Origin: Anaerotignum propionicum | GTDB lineage: Bacteria; Bacillota; Clostridia; Lachnospirales; Anaerotignaceae | Assembly: GCF_024461735.1 (NCBI RefSeq) | Contig: NZ_JANGAD010000006.1 | Span: 62,001 to 126,000, forward strand | Length of the DNA stretch: 64,000 nt | Direction: 5' to 3' | Part shown: in pieces, positions 61,867 to 64,000 of the stretch | How the letters are laid out: each line of letters begins with the position of its first letter | Position numbering within the stretch: position 1 is the first letter of the stretch | Position numbers and translations under genes: made by a program | Notes under the pieces: model-generated | Database searches by the model: none | Seen by the model: the letters and a program-made list of their open reading frames with translations, nothing else | What the model was told of the DNA's origin: nothing

Positions 61867-64000
61867 TTAATGTCCGTAGTTCACAGAAGCATTAGCTTCA
61901 CTTTCTTGCAGGTAATAGATGATTAATCTTTTTCCATTCAAGATTGTTGGTTTTGCTTTTAAATGCACTTTCACATCGGCACCTTTTAAATATTTATCTT
62001 CCTCATAAAAAGTATCTGATGAATTCATATTTTGGAAAGAAAAATCAAAGTTTTGATTCATTTCACCAAAAATGGCCGAGCAACTGGCGCCAATGCAGTT
62101 TTCTCTTGTTTTGTCTATTAATCTGCAGGCCGTATCGTTAATGTAAATAATCTCTCCGTTTAATGTATCACATATGAATACACCATCAGAAACATCATCC
62201 AAAAACATAAAGGTCTGTTGCTGATGTTCTTCATTTAATGGAGCCTTCATGCCTTCATCGTAAATAAGAAATCGTTTTTTGCGGTTTACCCTAGCATTCA
62301 ACAAGGCAATTTCTGCGTTACTGTACAACTCTTCGTAGTTTGTAGCATGCTCAGGTGAATAACAAACACCAGCGGAACAAGTAAGGGATAATTTTAGGTT
62401 TGCATTATCATATGCAATGGCATGGCAAATTTTTTCAAGCTTTTCCTCTAGAATCTCCTCGTCTATACGGAATGGAATAAATATAGCAAATAAATCTCCA
62501 TCCATTCTGCTGATAAAGTTGGTTTCTTCAAAAATAGATTCTAACATTTCCCCAACGGCACATAGAACTTTGTCCCCCATGCCATACCCCAAAGCGATAT
62601 TGATTGACTTAAAATGGTCAATATCGATTAAAATAAATACCCCTGTAAACTCTTGATTATGATTAAAGAAATCTTGAATTCTGATTTTTAATTCTGAACG
62701 GTTTAGAAGCCCTGATAAAAAGTCAACTTCTGCACGTTTTTTCATTTCTGCAATTGCGTCATTGAATTGAACCTCTTTTTGGAACTGAGAGGTTTGCATA
62801 CGGCATAAGGTGTTGCTTACTGTATTCTCAAGGGTTTCAGATAAATACGGTTTGAAAATACAGTCTAATACGCCAAAAGAAACAGCTTTCGCTACCAATT
62901 CCGTTGTTTCATGAATTGTAATCATAGGTATATCAAATTGTTTGCTTAAATAACTGATTTCATGTAAGTCTTCCTCCATTACATTTTCAGTAACAGAAAA
63001 AACCAAAATAGCAATATTTGCTTTTTCTTCCTTTAAGATATCATGTAATTCAGGTATTGTTTTAACTTGTAATAGTGCATACTTGTAGGCAAAAACAGCC
63101 TGAAACCTTTCAAAATCCTCAGAAGTTGGGTCGAATATCAACATATATTTATTATCCGTATCAAGCTTTAAGATGTTTTCATTACTAGTGGCAACAAGCT
63201 CAGCCTCGGAATCAATCAGGCTCAAATTTACCTCGTTGATTAACTCTTCAAAAGAATGCAAGGGTAAGGGTTTGGAGAAAAAATAACCCTGTACGCTATG
63301 ACATCCTAGAATTTTCAATAGGTTCACTTGCTCCTCGGTTTCAACCCCTTCAGCGATAACCTTTAAGTTCATCCATTTTGCAAGACTGATTACAAAGCTC
63401 ATGACACTTCTTTTGTCTCTGAATTTTTCTTGATCCTGCACAAAGCGCATATCCAATTTGAGAACATCAATGGGGAGTTCAGACAACATATTTAAAGAAG
63501 AATAGCCACTTCCAAAGTCATCCATTTCAATGGTAAAGCCCAATTCCTTCAGCTGCTTAATGCCATTAATAATCTGCTCTGAATTTTCAGTATATGCACT
63601 TTCTGTAATTTCAATATAAATATGATTAGGCGTTAAGCCATATTTCTCAAGCAAAGATAACAAAATCCCATCAATGTTTGGATTATAAATATCAGCCCTT
63701 GACATATTAACGGAAACAGGAATTGCGGGATTCCCTCGATCTATCCAAGAACGAATCCATCGGCAGGATTCCTCCAATACATATAAATCCAACTCAGTAA
63801 TAAACCCGTTGTCTTCAAAAATTTTTATAAACCGATTGGGTGGGATCATTCCTTTTTCAGGGTGCATCCAACGAACTAAGGCTTCGGCACTGCAAATTTT
63901 TTCATTCATCAAATCATACTTCGGCTGAAAATAAACAACAAATTCTCTATTGTTTAATGCAGTTTTCATATTTGATAAAATGAATTGTTCATCTAACAAC
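61867..64000 (-). CDS. EAL - receiver-like - GGDEF - PAS protein (5' end outside window)
   Basis: A cyclic-di-GMP signalling protein of at least 710 residues; the frame is open to the window edge. First comes an EAL phosphodiesterase domain with EALVRWMHPEKG, MDDFGSGYSSLNML, KVIAEGVETEEQV and VQGYFFSKPLP, all key residues intact. Next, about residues 285-400, is a receiver-like domain (IAILVFSV, VLDCIFKPY). Then a GGDEF domain (DFLSGLLNRSEL, LIDIDHFKSINIALGYGMGD) whose signature is degraded to MDGDLFAIF, so it is probably not a cyclase. A PAS-like domain (GVFICDTLNGEIIYINDTAC) ends the protein. Expected net activity is c-di-GMP breakdown. Confidence 0.92.
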   Translation of the reverse strand, partial: LLDEQFILSNMKTALNNREFVVYFQPKYDLMNEKICSAEALVRWMHPEKGMIPPNRFIKIFEDNGFITELDLYVLEESCRWIRSWIDRGNPAIPVSVNMSRADIYNPNIDGILLSLLEKYGLTPNHIYIEITESAYTENSEQIINGIKQLKELGFTIEMDDFGSGYSSLNMLSELPIDVLKLDMRFVQDQEKFRDKRSVMSFVISLAKWMNLKVIAEGVETEEQVNLLKILGCHSVQGYFFSKPLPLHSFEELINEVNLSLIDSEAELVATSNENILKLDTDNKYMLIFDPTSEDFERFQAVFAYKYALLQVKTIPELHDILKEEKANIAILVFSVTENVMEEDLHEISYLSKQFDIPMITIHETTELVAKAVSFGVLDCIFKPYLSETLENTVSNTLCRMQTSQFQKEVQFNDAIAEMKKRAEVDFLSGLLNRSELKIRIQDFFNHNQEFTGVFILIDIDHFKSINIALGYGMGDKVLCAVGEMLESIFEETNFISRMDGDLFAIFIPFRIDEEILEEKLEKICHAIAYDNANLKLSLTCSAGVCYSPEHATNYEELYSNAEIALLNARVNRKKRFLIYDEGMKAPLNEEHQQQTFMFLDDVSDGVFICDTLNGEIIYINDTACRLIDKTRENCIGASCSAIFGEMNQNFDFSFQNMNSSDTFYEEDKYLKGADVKVHLKAKPTILNGKRLIIYYLQESEANASVNYGH

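Noticed and set aside
1..64000. Mobile elements, CRISPR arrays, tRNA or rRNA genes
   Set aside because: No transposase or integrase frames, regularly spaced repeats, cloverleaf sequences or rRNA blocks were found on reading both strands.

Overview
The window reads as chromosome of a low-GC, strictly anaerobic Firmicute of class Clostridia. Reasons: AT-rich intergenic DNA, strong AGGAGG ribosome sites, many TTG/GTG starts, SigmaA promoters with 16-18 bp spacers, a PolC-type replicase, a tRNA-dependent T-box in front of leuS, an N-terminal-rubredoxin ('reverse') rubrerythrin, DUF1836 and CotH proteins, and the WhiA/HprK cluster. A Lachnospirales-like relative is my guess; genus cannot be fixed from sequence reading alone. 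No rRNA, tRNA, CRISPR array, phage or insertion sequence was seen. Most of the window is core genome.

Layout. 1-3350 (+): the end of an HD-GYP cyclic-di-GMP phosphodiesterase, a 655-base region holding a terminator and a roughly 280-nt structured RNA candidate that ends in a terminator-like hairpin, then a chemoreceptor. 3613-5837 (-): a YoaK-type membrane protein and the ComM/YifB AAA ATPase. 6035-9287 (+): dprA-topA, divergent from yifB. 9480-22272 (+): the classical rpsB-tsf-pyrH-frr-uppS-cdsA-dxr-rseP-ispG-polC run (translation, lipid carrier, phospholipid, MEP isoprenoid pathway, replication), with a small structured leader before rpsB. 22426-28041: a DUF1836 protein (-), a hemolysin III/PAQR membrane protein (+), and a MarR regulator translationally coupled to a heterodimeric ABC exporter, with tandem operator-like palindromes at the promoter. 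28086-33532 (+): T-box-controlled leuS, an Sfp-type phosphopantetheinyl transferase, a secreted M23 peptidase and a GNAT acetyltransferase. 33728-37386: an M16C metallopeptidase (-) and a reverse rubrerythrin (+) under a perfect consensus promoter overlapped by a PerR-like box. 37525-46165 (-): an MFS efflux pump with a striking palindromic operator, then a nucleoside uptake and salvage operon (BMP lipoprotein, ATPase, two permeases, two nucleoside hydrolases). 46658-49878: yajC and tgt (-), an RNA methyltransferase (+). 49987-55899 (-): uvrC-hprK-murB-rapZ-whiA-HPr-like. 56281-57870 (+): a CotH-family lipoprotein. 58091-61576 (-): typA and a MurJ/SpoVB-type flippase. 61867-64000 (-): an EAL-receiver-GGDEF-PAS protein cut by the window edge.

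How parts work together. Cyclic-di-GMP turnover appears at both ends (HD-GYP, EAL/degenerate GGDEF) next to a chemoreceptor. The nucleoside operon couples import with cleavage to base and ribose. HprK sits in one operon with an HPr paralogue that has lost the phosphoryl-accepting histidine but keeps the regulatory serine, which suggests a Crh-like signalling protein rather than a sugar-transport carrier.

Most notable for a second look: the structured RNA at about 846-1161, the His-less HPr at 49987-50229, the operators of the MarR/ABC and MFS pumps, the PerR box of the rubrerythrin, and the rpsB leader.
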